Translations under genes and position numbers: made by a program
DNA from: Providencia huaxiensis
GTDB lineage: Bacteria; Pseudomonadota; Gammaproteobacteria; Enterobacterales; Enterobacteriaceae
NCBI RefSeq assembly: GCF_002843235.3
Contig: NZ_CP031123.2
Location: 2,604,001 to 2,668,000, forward strand
DNA: 64,000 nt
Direction: 5' to 3'
The notes under the pieces: generated by a model
The model's input: the letters and a program-made list of their open reading frames with translations, nothing else
Told to the model about the DNA's origin: nothing
The model's database searches: none
Shown: positions 50,658 through 60,095 of the stretch, one piece after another
Layout: each line of letters begins with the position of its first letter
Numbering within the stretch: position 1 is the stretch's first letter

Positions 50658-52328
50658 TTATTTATTATTATAAATAATTTCACCTTTGGGTTCATAGTCT
50701 GCCGCTTTCAGAGGGGAATGTTTTTCAATATACCCCTTGAGCACTTCCGCATCGACAAAGCCGGTATTAACGTAGTTAGGATGGTTGTCAATTTTCGGGT
50801 AACCGTCACCACCAATCGCATTAAAATTCAACGTGGCCATACGATAGGTTTTCGCTGGGTCAACAGGCTTACCATCAATTTTGACATCACTGATCGTGCC
50901 ATCTTTATTCAGCGTTAAGTTCACATTGTAGAACTGGCCATATGCACCTGCATCCGGTTTCATATTCGCAACTGCGGTCAGGTATGGGATAACTTCATCA
51001 CCTTTGAAATCCACATAAACTAACTCATTGGCAAATGGCTGAACTTTAAGAACATCTTTATAAGTGATATCGCCACTTTCGATAGAGTCACGAACACCGC
51101 CACCACTCATGATCGCGAAGTCAGCTCCTGCACGTTCTTTCTGTGCAGCTAACAGAAGGTGCCCCATATTGGTTTGTACAAAACGCACTTTGCTGCGATC
51201 GCCTTCGAGTTTGCCTTCAACAGATCCCACTTTAACACTCAGTTGCTTGTCACCTTTTTCTTGATAAGGTGTCAATAACTTCATCATGTCAGGGTTGTGA
51301 GCAATTTCTTGCGTATAATAAACACGCTCGCTAGTCCCATCTTCTTTTGTCACTTTTTTCTTCAAGTTAATTGGGATTAACTGGTAGTGCTTGAGCGTAA
51401 ACTTGCCGTTTTTAAATTCAAAATCCGCACGGCCTACATATTTACCCCATTCATGGGCTTGCACAATCCAAGTTCCATTTTGGTTATCTGGCGCACACGG
51501 TGTACCTGGTACATAGTCTTCTTGCTTGTAGTTTTTCTTTTCTTGAGACATACAAACAGGGTCTTGTGAGTGACCACCCACTATCATATCTAAATAGCCA
51601 GCCGGTAAGCTGCGCGCCATTTCGACATCGCCTGGGGCATTGGAGCCATGACTGCCATCGTCATAGTGGCCCATATGCGTTGCTGCGATGATAATGTCTG
51701 GTTTTTCTGTTGCGCGGAGCTCTTCAACCACTTTTTTAGCTTCATCCGCAGGCACACGGAATTCAACATCAGGGAAGTTAGCAGGGTTACCGATACGTAC
51801 GGTATCGTCAGTTGTCAGCCCCATCACTGCAATTTTTACACCTTGTTTATCAAAAACTTGATAAGGCTTGAAAAGACGTTTGCCTGTGCTGCTTTGATAA
51901 ATATTGGCGGATAAAAACGGAAAGGTTGCCCACTTTTCTTGCTGACGCAGCGTTTCAAGCGGGTTATCAAACTCATGGTTCCCTAATGCCATCGCATCGT
52001 AACCCACTAAGTTCATTCCTTTAAAATCGGGTTCTGCATCTTGTAAATCAGACTCTGGTACACCGGTATTAATATCACCACCAGAGAGCAGTAAAACACT
52101 ACCACCTTGCTTAGCGACTTCGTCACGAATTTCATCAACCACCGTTTTTTGCGCGGCTAAACCATATTCGCCATGGTCGTTGTGCCAGAAATGGCCGTGA
52201 TGGTCATTGGTATGTAGAATGGTAATATTGTATGTTTTGTCTTTTTCCCACGCATTTGCCATAGTTGCGGGTATTAACGCTAACGATACCGTTAATGCGC
52301 ATGCGGATGCCTTAAATGCAAACTTCAT
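50658..52328 (-). CDS. ushA: UDP-sugar hydrolase / 5'-nucleotidase UshA
   Basis: UshA degrades UDP-sugars and nucleotides in the periplasm. The 556-residue product starts with a signal peptide (MKFAFKASACALTVSLALIPATMANA) and has ITILHTNDHHGHFW, GGDINTG, ALGNHEFD, THMGHYDDGSHG and GGHSQD metal motifs, with a C-terminal substrate domain (SGGGVRDS, NFNAIGGDGYP). Confidence 0.96.
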   Translation of the reverse strand: MKFAFKASACALTVSLALIPATMANAWEKDKTYNITILHTNDHHGHFWHNDHGEYGLAAQKTVVDEIRDEVAKQGGSVLLLSGGDINTGVPESDLQDAEPDFKGMNLVGYDAMALGNHEFDNPLETLRQQEKWATFPFLSANIYQSSTGKRLFKPYQVFDKQGVKIAVMGLTTDDTVRIGNPANFPDVEFRVPADEAKKVVEELRATEKPDIIIAATHMGHYDDGSHGSNAPGDVEMARSLPAGYLDMIVGGHSQDPVCMSQEKKNYKQEDYVPGTPCAPDNQNGTWIVQAHEWGKYVGRADFEFKNGKFTLKHYQLIPINLKKKVTKEDGTSERVYYTQEIAHNPDMMKLLTPYQEKGDKQLSVKVGSVEGKLEGDRSKVRFVQTNMGHLLLAAQKERAGADFAIMSGGGVRDSIESGDITYKDVLKVQPFANELVYVDFKGDEVIPYLTAVANMKPDAGAYGQFYNVNLTLNKDGTISDVKIDGKPVDPAKTYRMATLNFNAIGGDGYPKIDNHPNYVNTGFVDAEVLKGYIEKHSPLKAADYEPKGEIIYNNK

Positions 52329-52586
52329 ACATTTCTCCCTGCTGATATAGGAATTTTTATTCAGTCATATTAGATTATAGTTTGTCACTACCTGCTGTCT
52401 TATAGCATAAAAATATGATCAGGATTTGATACCTATTGCAGAATAAGAAATTCGTTTCATAAAAATGAGATCATCATCAAATAATTAACCGACACTAATT
52501 ATTCACGTGATTTATTTATCCATTTAAATAAATTGTATTTCAGTTATATTGATAACAATTATGTAACACAGAAAGTTGATAATAAT

Positions 52587-53810
52587 ATGAGTGAGCAAAC
52601 CACAAACCCTAACAACCCAAGCCCGTCAAAGCCAATAAACAAAACGGGGAAAACGGTCTTTAGTATCCTAACTGCCATCAGTGTCTCTCATTTACTTAAT
52701 GACATGATCCAGTCACTGATCTTAGCCATTTATCCTTTATTACAATCTGATTTTTCATTAAGTTTTGCCCAAATTGGGATGATCACCCTCACTTATCAGA
52801 TTACTGCATCATTACTGCAACCTATTATCGGCTATTATACCGATAAACACCCGCAGCCATATTCTCTGCCAATAGGTATGAGCTTCACGTTAACGGGATT
52901 AATATTGCTAGCAATGGCTGAAACCTTCCCGACTATATTACTGGCCGCGGCACTCGTTGGAACGGGCTCTTCCGTATTCCACCCTGAGTCCTCACGTGTT
53001 GCACGTATGGCATCAGGGGGGCGTCATGGCCTCGCACAATCCTTTTTCCAAGTGGGTGGCAACTTAGGGGCCTCCCTTGGGCCATTACTTGCAGCGCTGA
53101 TTATTGAACCTTATGGTAAAGGCAATATTGGCTGGTTCTCACTGGCTGCCCTACTTGCAATTGTTATTTTGCTGCAAGTCAGCAGTTGGTATAAACACCA
53201 ACATCGTGCCGCAAGTAAAAAACCGATCGGCGCGGGAAATGTAAAAGTTTTACCACGTAAAGTCATTGTTGGCTCTTTAGCTGTACTATTAGTCCTGATT
53301 TTCTCCAAATACTTCTATTTGGCCAGTATCAGCAGCTATTACACCTTTTATCTGATCGATAAATTCGGTGTTTCAGTGCAAAATGCGCAAATTCATTTGT
53401 TTGTTTTCTTATTTGCCGTTGCCGCTGGCACAATGATTGGCGGGCCAATAGGTGACAAAATAGGGCGTAAATACGTTATTTGGTTCTCAATCCTTGGTGT
53501 TGCGCCATTTACTTTAATTTTACCCTACGCATCCCTCTATTGGACTGGGGTACTTACCGTCATTATTGGTTTGATTTTAGCCTCCGCATTTTCAGCTATT
53601 TTAGTCTACGCACAAGAGCTGATCCCCGGTAAAACCGGCATGGTATCAGGGTTGTTCTTTGGGCTGGCCTTCGGTATGGGGGGCGTTGGTGCAGCAGTTT
53701 TAGGTCATATCGCAGACCAAACCAGTATTGAACAAGTTTATCATTATTGCGCTTTCTTACCATTACTTGGGATTTTTACAGTATTACTGCCAAATATTGG
53801 TAACAAATAG
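52587..53810 (+). CDS. fsr: Fosmidomycin resistance MFS exporter Fsr
   Basis: The 407-residue product (ATG 52587, by match to E. coli Fsr, 406) has 12 helices and signatures such as SVSHLLNDMIQSLILAIYPLLQ, GTGSSVFHPESSRVARMASGGRHGLAQSFFQVGGN and GDKIGRKYVIW. It exports fosmidomycin in E. coli. It lies between ushA and ybaL as there. Confidence 0.93.
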   Translation: MSEQTTNPNNPSPSKPINKTGKTVFSILTAISVSHLLNDMIQSLILAIYPLLQSDFSLSFAQIGMITLTYQITASLLQPIIGYYTDKHPQPYSLPIGMSFTLTGLILLAMAETFPTILLAAALVGTGSSVFHPESSRVARMASGGRHGLAQSFFQVGGNLGASLGPLLAALIIEPYGKGNIGWFSLAALLAIVILLQVSSWYKHQHRAASKKPIGAGNVKVLPRKVIVGSLAVLLVLIFSKYFYLASISSYYTFYLIDKFGVSVQNAQIHLFVFLFAVAAGTMIGGPIGDKIGRKYVIWFSILGVAPFTLILPYASLYWTGVLTVIIGLILASAFSAILVYAQELIPGKTGMVSGLFFGLAFGMGGVGAAVLGHIADQTSIEQVYHYCAFLPLLGIFTVLLPNIGNK

Positions 53811-53827
53811 TTTTATTTTCTTATTTT

Positions 53828-53862
53828 ACCCATACTTACCTAAAAATAAGTATGGGTCTTTC
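53828..53862 (+). terminator. fsr terminator
   Basis: ACCCATACTTA-N8-TAAGTATGGGT, a perfect 11-bp stem, is followed by CTTTCCTTCC. It starts 18 bp after fsr. Confidence 0.75.
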
Positions 53863-54096
53863 CTTCCTCAATCCAAACAAATTCCAGATAAAAATCTCAC
53901 AAACATAGCGCTTGTAACGATTTAGCACCTTTAAGCTGTCTTTTTTTTAAAAACATTTCATTTTTTTAAGGAAATTTATCTCAAAAAAAGTTAGAATATA
54001 AAAACATGCAAATTGCATTTTAAAATGAAGGCCTCATTTTAAAAGTCAACGGCATGTACCCACCTTTCTATTTTTATATTCACCAGAGGAGACTAA

Positions 54097-55845
54097 ATGG
54101 AGCATTCAACGCCCTTAATCACAACCATTGTTGGTGGTCTCGCCCTTGCATATTTGTTAGGTATGATCGCGCAGCGATTAAAAATTTCCCCTTTAGTTGG
54201 CTACCTTGCAGCCGGTGTTCTCGCAGGCCCATTTACCCCCGGTTTTGTTGCTGATGCAGCACTGGCACCTGAACTTGCTGAAATCGGTGTTATCTTACTG
54301 ATGTTTGGGGTTGGCCTACATTTTTCATTAAAAGATTTACTTGCTGTTAAAGCTATCGCCATTCCCGGAGCCATTGCACAAATCGCAGTAGCCACCTTAT
54401 TGGGTCTTGGCCTCTCTATGCTATTTGGTTGGGGAATATTTACAGGCGTTGTATTTGGCCTGTGTTTATCCACTGCCAGTACCGTCGTATTACTACGGGC
54501 CTTAGAAGAACGTCAATTGATTGAAAGCCAGCGTGGGCAAATTGCTATAGGCTGGCTGATCGTTGAAGACTTAGCCATGGTCTTAACACTTGTTCTACTG
54601 CCTGCTGCAGCCGCTATTATGAACACGGATGACGCAAGTTTCAGTGAGCTTGCATTAGGCCTTGCATGGACAATTGGTAAAGTAGTTCTATTCATATTCA
54701 TTATGATTGTCGTGGGTCGTAAAGTGATCCCATGGATTTTATCACGTACCGCATCAACAGGTTCTCGTGAACTATTTACCCTTGCTGTTCTCGCACTTGC
54801 ATTAGGTATTGCCTATGCCGCTGTGGCGATTTTCGATGCTTCATTTGCCCTCGGTGCGTTCTTCGCAGGGATGGTATTAAATGAGTCTGAGCTCAGCCAT
54901 CGCGCTGCACAAGACACTCTGCCATTACGTGACGCCTTTGCTGTTCTGTTCTTTGTCTCGGTTGGGATGCTATTCGACCCAGTCGTGTTAATTGAACAAC
55001 CTTTAGGGATTTTAGGGGTTCTGGCCATTATCATTATTGGTAAATCTGCAGCGGCCTTGGTTCTTGTCAGGATGTTTGGGCACTCACGGCGAACAGCGCT
55101 AACCATTTCCGTCAGTTTGGCGCAAATCGGTGAGTTTGCCTTTATCTTAGCAGGCATGGGCTTGACCCTTGGCGTGATGGATAAAGACGCACAAAACTTG
55201 GTATTAGCAGGCGCAATTGTCTCTATTATGCTGAATCCTGTGTTATTTAGCTTATTAGATAAGTACCTTGAGAAAACCGAGACTATCGAAGAGCAACTGC
55301 TGGAAGAGACTCTGGAAGAAGAAACTCAAGTTCCTGTCGATATCTGCGGCCACGCAATCATCGTCGGTTACGGCCGAGTCGGTGGCATGCTTGCAGACAA
55401 ACTGCGTAGAAGGGAGATTCCGGTTGTTGTTGTTGAAGATACCCGCGCTCGGTTTGAAGAGCTTGCTGAAAATGGCTTTAGCGCAATTTTAGGCAATGGC
55501 GCAAATAAAGATATCATTAGTCTTGCACGTATTGAATGCGCCAAAACATTGCTTTTAACCATTCCGAATGGTTATGAAGCAGGGGAGATTGTCGCAACAG
55601 CAAAAGAAATGAACCCAGATATCACTGTGATTGTTCGTGCCCATTATGATGATGAAGTCAGCTTTATCAAAGAACGAGGGGCTGAGCATATTATTATTGG
55701 TGAACATGAAATTGCTAAATCTATGGCGACACTCATGTGCAATGATGTGGAAGAGTTCGGTTGTTCTATTGATGATTTTATTGATAACGACAATAGAAAA
55801 GTCGAAGGGAAAAACTTAGATGAATATCTAAAACCTAGCCACTAA
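54097..55845 (+). CDS. ybaL: CPA2 cation/proton antiporter YbaL
   Basis: The 582-residue product has about 12 membrane helices of the KefB/KefC type (PLVGYLAAGVLAGPFTPGFVAD, GVGLHFSLKDLLAVK, DASFALGAFFAGMVLNESELSHRA) and a C-terminal TrkA-N domain (about 410-530; HAIIVGYGRVGGMLADKL) for nucleotide sensing. AGAGGAG precedes the ATG. The ion is probably K+ or Na+. Confidence 0.92.
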   Translation: MEHSTPLITTIVGGLALAYLLGMIAQRLKISPLVGYLAAGVLAGPFTPGFVADAALAPELAEIGVILLMFGVGLHFSLKDLLAVKAIAIPGAIAQIAVATLLGLGLSMLFGWGIFTGVVFGLCLSTASTVVLLRALEERQLIESQRGQIAIGWLIVEDLAMVLTLVLLPAAAAIMNTDDASFSELALGLAWTIGKVVLFIFIMIVVGRKVIPWILSRTASTGSRELFTLAVLALALGIAYAAVAIFDASFALGAFFAGMVLNESELSHRAAQDTLPLRDAFAVLFFVSVGMLFDPVVLIEQPLGILGVLAIIIIGKSAAALVLVRMFGHSRRTALTISVSLAQIGEFAFILAGMGLTLGVMDKDAQNLVLAGAIVSIMLNPVLFSLLDKYLEKTETIEEQLLEETLEEETQVPVDICGHAIIVGYGRVGGMLADKLRRREIPVVVVEDTRARFEELAENGFSAILGNGANKDIISLARIECAKTLLLTIPNGYEAGEIVATAKEMNPDITVIVRAHYDDEVSFIKERGAEHIIIGEHEIAKSMATLMCNDVEEFGCSIDDFIDNDNRKVEGKNLDEYLKPSH

Positions 55846-55861
55846 ACGCCGCCCTATCTTT

Positions 55862-55892
55862 AAAGCCGTAGCCTTTGGGTTACGGCTTTTTT
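55862..55892 (+). terminator. ybaL terminator
   Basis: AAAGCCGTA-N8-TTACGGCTTTTTT, about a 9-bp stem, starts 17 bp after the ybaL stop. Confidence 0.85.
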
Positions 55893-55954
55893 GTGCACAA
55901 AAAAATCCATGACGATAAAACGTCATGGATCATCAAGATAGCGATAAATAAACG

Positions 55955-56305
55955 TTATTCTGCCATTTGTTCTTTGAACTCATCCCCTGTCCAAACCGGC
56001 AACCCTTGATCTTTAAAAAACTGAATTTCCGCTGCAACACCGCCGCTCTTCTCCCACCCCGGTAATGTCAGCACAATTAACCCATCACAACGCTTTAGAA
56101 ACTCCATATCAATAGAAGACCAAGCGACTTTTTGTCCTTGTGAGGCAAGGTATTGGTTAATAGGATGGGTCATCGTGATTTGGCTATAAGTTGCTATACC
56201 TTTAAGCGCAAGCTCTGCCGCGAATTTAGTGCACTCTTGGAAGCGCATTTCCACAACATTGCTATCGGGGTCTGAATAAGGGCAAGCAATAAAATAGAGG
56301 CTCAT
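55955..56305 (-). CDS. DUF1937 protein
   Basis: The 116-residue product (FIACPYSDPDSNVVEMRFQECTKFAAELALKGIATYSQITMTHPI..., DMEFLKRCDGLIVLTLPGWEKSGGVAAEI) fits DUF1937, whose fold and motifs are like nucleoside 2-deoxyribosyltransferases. Substrate unknown. It is convergent to ybaL and stands at the edge of the inserted catabolic cluster without obvious link to it. Confidence 0.75.
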   Translation of the reverse strand: MSLYFIACPYSDPDSNVVEMRFQECTKFAAELALKGIATYSQITMTHPINQYLASQGQKVAWSSIDMEFLKRCDGLIVLTLPGWEKSGGVAAEIQFFKDQGLPVWTGDEFKEQMAE

Positions 56306-56415
56306 AATAATTCCTAGTATTGGCGTTAATCAAATTTTGGGTAAAGTAACCCTATGAAAAATAATTAAATATATTTCATAGGGAGTGTTTATAATTAAAT
56401 GATAAAAATTAAAGC

Positions 56416-57192
56416 TTATTCAACATCCGCAACAATAATCTTCGTTTTAGGGTGTTTTTTATTTTCAGGTAATTTAAACTCTTTGCTGGTTGTCACCAAA
56501 TAGTCAATGTTTTCCCAACTTGTCACAAAATTAATCGCATGCTTATTGGCCTTTGTGCCATCTGCTAATACCATTAATTTATCGCTATTTTCCATCATCT
56601 TTTGCGCGATCGCAGCTTCATCGACGTGCTGGTCCATTACACCATGCAGAGCGTGTATCGCCCCTGCGCCAATCACTGCGTAATCAGCAAAAAATTCAGC
56701 AATGTTTTTTAGTGCTATCGCACCTAAGCATGCATTTTGCGCTGCATTAAATTGCCCACCAATCAAAATTGTTTCGATGGTTGAGTTTTCTTGTAACGTA
56801 TTTGCCAATAAAGGCGAATTCGTAATGACGGTTAAATTATCAATCAACTTAATTCTTTGGCTAAATTCAAAGGTGGTTGTGCCAAAATCAATAAACAATG
56901 TGTCTCCGGGTTTTATCAGCTCAGCCGCTTTTGCTGCAATCGCTTTTTTCTCATCAACCGCGGCTTGTGCTCTTTCCGTAAAATTACGCTCAAATTTTGA
57001 CTGGATATTAACGGCTCCACCATGGACTTTTTTCAGTAACTTTTGAGTTTCAAGTTTACTAAGGTCACGACGGATAGTTTCTTGCGCGACATTAAAATGT
57101 TTTGCAAGCTCCTGTACGTAAACCTGCCCTTGAGTAGAAAGCAGCTCAATGATGGTTTGATGACGTACTTTTGAGGAACGTCCCTCACACAT
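56416..57192 (-). CDS. DeoR-family regulator of the catabolic cluster
   Basis: The 258-residue protein has an N-terminal DeoR HTH (RHQTIIELLSTQGQVYVQELAKHFNVAQETIRRDLSKLETQKLLKKVHGGAV) and a sugar-phosphate sensing domain (TLFIDFGTTTFEFSQRI, VITNSPLLANTL, VLADGTKANKHA). It resembles GlpR. It is last of three minus-strand genes, 35 bp after the oxidoreductases, and probably represses both divergent operons until a phosphorylated substrate appears. Confidence 0.85.
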   Translation of the reverse strand: MCEGRSSKVRHQTIIELLSTQGQVYVQELAKHFNVAQETIRRDLSKLETQKLLKKVHGGAVNIQSKFERNFTERAQAAVDEKKAIAAKAAELIKPGDTLFIDFGTTTFEFSQRIKLIDNLTVITNSPLLANTLQENSTIETILIGGQFNAAQNACLGAIALKNIAEFFADYAVIGAGAIHALHGVMDQHVDEAAIAQKMMENSDKLMVLADGTKANKHAINFVTSWENIDYLVTTSKEFKLPENKKHPKTKIIVADVE

Positions 57193-57227
57193 AGTTTAAT
57201 CCTTCTTAACCATTTAACTTTCCAGCA

Positions 57228-58457
57228 CTATACAACAGTGATACTAATTTCAGTAGCGTCCCGTTGTATTTTTGTTAAATCAATATTTTTCAGTAAAATA
57301 CGTCGTGTTGGTAAACAGCGATGGCGTTTTTCATATAACAGGGTATTTCCTGCCATAACTCGAATAGTTCCGCTCACAGGTTGTTCAACTTTGATATTAA
57401 AATCAATTTGTCGCACTGATAAATTATCAATATCAATACATGCAGGAACACTAAAACAAATTTTCGAGTCAAACTGCACAGGAATATGTTGGGTTTCTTT
57501 CAATTGTTGTTGATGATGATTCGCTAATAAATCGTCTGCTATCCGCCCTCCTGTCACTAAACCTTCTTGATAGCATTGGTCACCCATATCGGCCGGATGC
57601 AACATATTGCCCGCAGCATAATAACTAGCATCTGAGCAACGCCCATATTGGTCTGTTACCGGTTTTCCTGTCGCTGCATCAAACCCCAAATGGCTTTTAC
57701 GGATTAAGGTGTTTTCACCAACAAATTGCCCCGTAAAAATGACCGAATCACACATAATTTTGTGGCTTTTACCTTTGGTTTCAATAACCACATATTCCAC
57801 GCGATCTAATCCACCAATTTCAGTAATTTTACTATTCAAATAAACGGGGGTTCCCATCGCTTTGGCAAATAAAGTCGCGGGTTTAAACGCTAAAATCCGT
57901 TCGCCACTTTCAATCATCGCTTGGGCTTTAACACCTGCATTTTTTAGTGTCCATAATGCAGAAAAACTCACTAATTCACTGCCTACTATCACTGGATTGC
58001 GGCAAGGCTTCTTGCCGTTTAAATAAACAAATTGCTGTAATGCCCCGGCTGTTAATACCCCTTGAGGGCGCAAGCCTGAAACTAAGCGCGGGTGTCTAGG
58101 TGTTTCTCTGACCCCAGTCGCTATCAGAACCCGCTTAGCTTGCATTTCGACAAGGCCTTCTGGTGTTGAAACCGTTAATTTTCCATTAGGCTGCAGTGCC
58201 GTTACCGTACTACGGGTGAAAATTGGTGTATTTCCCAGTTGATTAACAATTTTTTCTGCAAATTGATTGCCTTTCATCGGGCGCTTGAATGCGAGTATGC
58301 CAAAAGTTGGGTGCTGGCAATGACGCGGAACGCCTCCTGCCTGCGCTTCACGTTCAATAATGGCGATATTTTGAATACCGCGACGACGCAAAGCCTGTGC
58401 AGCAGCAACACCAGTAGGGCCCGAGCCAATGATAATCACATCATAATTTAAACTCAT
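57228..58457 (-). CDS. FAD/NAD(P)-dependent oxidoreductase
   Basis: The 409-residue protein has an N-terminal dinucleotide fold (VIIIGSGPTGVAAAQALRRRG), a second in the middle, VRETPRHPRLVSG and the C-terminal FAD motif YAAGNMLHPADMGDQCYQEGLVTG. The last about 85 residues form an extra beta-rich domain. Such proteins accompany GlpA-like dehydrogenases as an electron-transfer subunit, passing electrons from the FAD enzyme. It overlaps that gene by 4 bp. Confidence 0.75.
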   Translation of the reverse strand: MSLNYDVIIIGSGPTGVAAAQALRRRGIQNIAIIEREAQAGGVPRHCQHPTFGILAFKRPMKGNQFAEKIVNQLGNTPIFTRSTVTALQPNGKLTVSTPEGLVEMQAKRVLIATGVRETPRHPRLVSGLRPQGVLTAGALQQFVYLNGKKPCRNPVIVGSELVSFSALWTLKNAGVKAQAMIESGERILAFKPATLFAKAMGTPVYLNSKITEIGGLDRVEYVVIETKGKSHKIMCDSVIFTGQFVGENTLIRKSHLGFDAATGKPVTDQYGRCSDASYYAAGNMLHPADMGDQCYQEGLVTGGRIADDLLANHHQQQLKETQHIPVQFDSKICFSVPACIDIDNLSVRQIDFNIKVEQPVSGTIRVMAGNTLLYEKRHRCLPTRRILLKNIDLTKIQRDATEISITVV

Positions 58458-59854
58458 TTTACGGCCTCCACTGCTAGTGTGTGGTCGAAACGACCATTAA
58501 TGATTTCAGCCACCTGGCTACTACAATAAAACCCATTACAGCGCCCCATCATCACTCGCGTTCTGCGGCGTAAAGCGCCCAAACATTCGGGAGGAATATC
58601 CGAATCAAATGCGGCTTCAATCTCCCGCTGAGTCACTAATTCACAATGGCAAACAATACCGCCATTGCTTTTGCATTGGTAATCCCGCTGATGATATTCA
58701 GAAATCATTGGCATGGTTGGCCAAATTAGCGCTTCTGGCGGTGATAATTCAAAAAGTGGTGTGAAGTTTTCTTGATACAATTTACCAAGATAGCTTGCCA
58801 CCCCTAAAGCCGAAGTTAAGCCTGTTGAACGAATTCCCCCCGCACATATCCACTGTTTTTCAGGGTAATCATTAATGCGGTAATATTTTTCTTCTGTGGC
58901 AGGACGTAACCCCGCATAGGTTGCGGTCACACTGTAATTGTGCAATGACGGTAACATACGTGAACCTTGGGCAATTAAGTCCTCAAGGACTTCTTGTTTT
59001 ACTTCTGCCTTCCAACGGTCATCTTGTTCCTCCGCTGTTGGGCCAAGTAAGAGGTTGCCAAAGATGGTTTTTGATAGCAAAACACCTTTTGTGATAGCCG
59101 TTGGCACTGGCAAGATAATCGCATTGATATCTGCTGCTGCGGCTTTATCATAAACGAGGAACTGCCCTTTACGTGGTTTTATTTGGAACGGTGATGGGTG
59201 GCAAATTGATTCAACAATGTCCCCGTTGATCCCTGCGCAGTTAATGACTAAACGGGCAGAAAACTCACCTTTTGATGTGGTTAAACGCCATATTCCATCA
59301 TTGAGTGCTCCACCGCTTACCTCACAATGAAAACAGTATTCAGCCCCATGTTTCACAGCTTGTGTTAAATACGAAAGTGGTGTACTCCATGGGTCGATAA
59401 CCGCCTCACCTGGCACAGAAACGGCCGCAAGTGCGCCTTGTGCTAAATGTGGTTCTCTACGATAGAGTTCTTCTTTATCAATAATTGTCACATCTAATAC
59501 ATTATTAGTGTGCGCTTGCTCAACTATCGCAGGTAATTTACTGAGTTGCTCATCATTCCATGCAACCACTAATGCTCCTGTTTCAAGAAGAGGTAAATTC
59601 ATTTTTTCTCTGATTTCAATGAATTCACGATACCCTTCTTGCATGCACTCAAGTTCTAGACTCCCTGGTGTGGCGTCAAAACCTGTATGTAATAGCGCAC
59701 TATTTGCCTTACTTGCTCCCGAAAGAATGTCACCTCCACGTTCGAGTAACAACGTGTTGGCACCCATCAGTGTGAATTTGCGTGTCACTGCACAGCCAAT
59801 GACACCACCGCCGATGACAATGACATCCCAAATCTTTTTATTATTAATTTCCAT
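58454..59854 (-). CDS. GlpA-like FAD dehydrogenase with [2Fe-2S] domain
   Basis: The 466-residue product (ATG 59854) has a DAO-type FAD domain (DVIVIGGGVIGCAVTRKFTLMGANTLLLE, NSALLHTGFDATPGSLE, AGLRPATEEKYY, GGIRSTGLTSALGVA) and a C-terminal BFD-type iron-sulfur domain with CHC..., MGRCNGFYC. This matches anaerobic glycerol-3-phosphate dehydrogenases of the GlpA type. With the kinase it could oxidise a polyol phosphate such as glycerol-3-phosphate to the ketone. Confidence 0.75.
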   Translation of the reverse strand: MEINNKKIWDVIVIGGGVIGCAVTRKFTLMGANTLLLERGGDILSGASKANSALLHTGFDATPGSLELECMQEGYREFIEIREKMNLPLLETGALVVAWNDEQLSKLPAIVEQAHTNNVLDVTIIDKEELYRREPHLAQGALAAVSVPGEAVIDPWSTPLSYLTQAVKHGAEYCFHCEVSGGALNDGIWRLTTSKGEFSARLVINCAGINGDIVESICHPSPFQIKPRKGQFLVYDKAAAADINAIILPVPTAITKGVLLSKTIFGNLLLGPTAEEQDDRWKAEVKQEVLEDLIAQGSRMLPSLHNYSVTATYAGLRPATEEKYYRINDYPEKQWICAGGIRSTGLTSALGVASYLGKLYQENFTPLFELSPPEALIWPTMPMISEYHQRDYQCKSNGGIVCHCELVTQREIEAAFDSDIPPECLGALRRRTRVMMGRCNGFYCSSQVAEIINGRFDHTLAVEAVK

Positions 59855-59973
59855 GGCTGAGATCCTTAACTTAAAACTTGCACACATAAAACCACACAAT
59901 TCCCACAATCACAATAATTAAAACAACACAAAGCACAACAACAACCAAAAACTTACTCACATTGTTACTTTAT

Positions 59974-59989
59974 TGTGAGTTTTGTCACA
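59974..59989. promoter_or_regulatory. CRP site between divergent catabolic operons
   Basis: TGTGAGTTTTGTCACA is a TGTGA-N6-TCACA CRP core, with AT-rich flanks, in the spacer between the oxidoreductase and kinase operons. A second TGTGAGTTTT word follows near 60003 and may be part of a DeoR-type operator. Catabolite control of both operons is likely. Confidence 0.75.
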
Positions 59990-60095
59990 TTAGTGAAACT
60001 TGCTGTGAGTTTTTTGTGGATTTTATTTCCGATTAAACGATAGTAAGCAAAAAAACAGACCTATTTACAACATTTATAACACTGGGAATACTGTG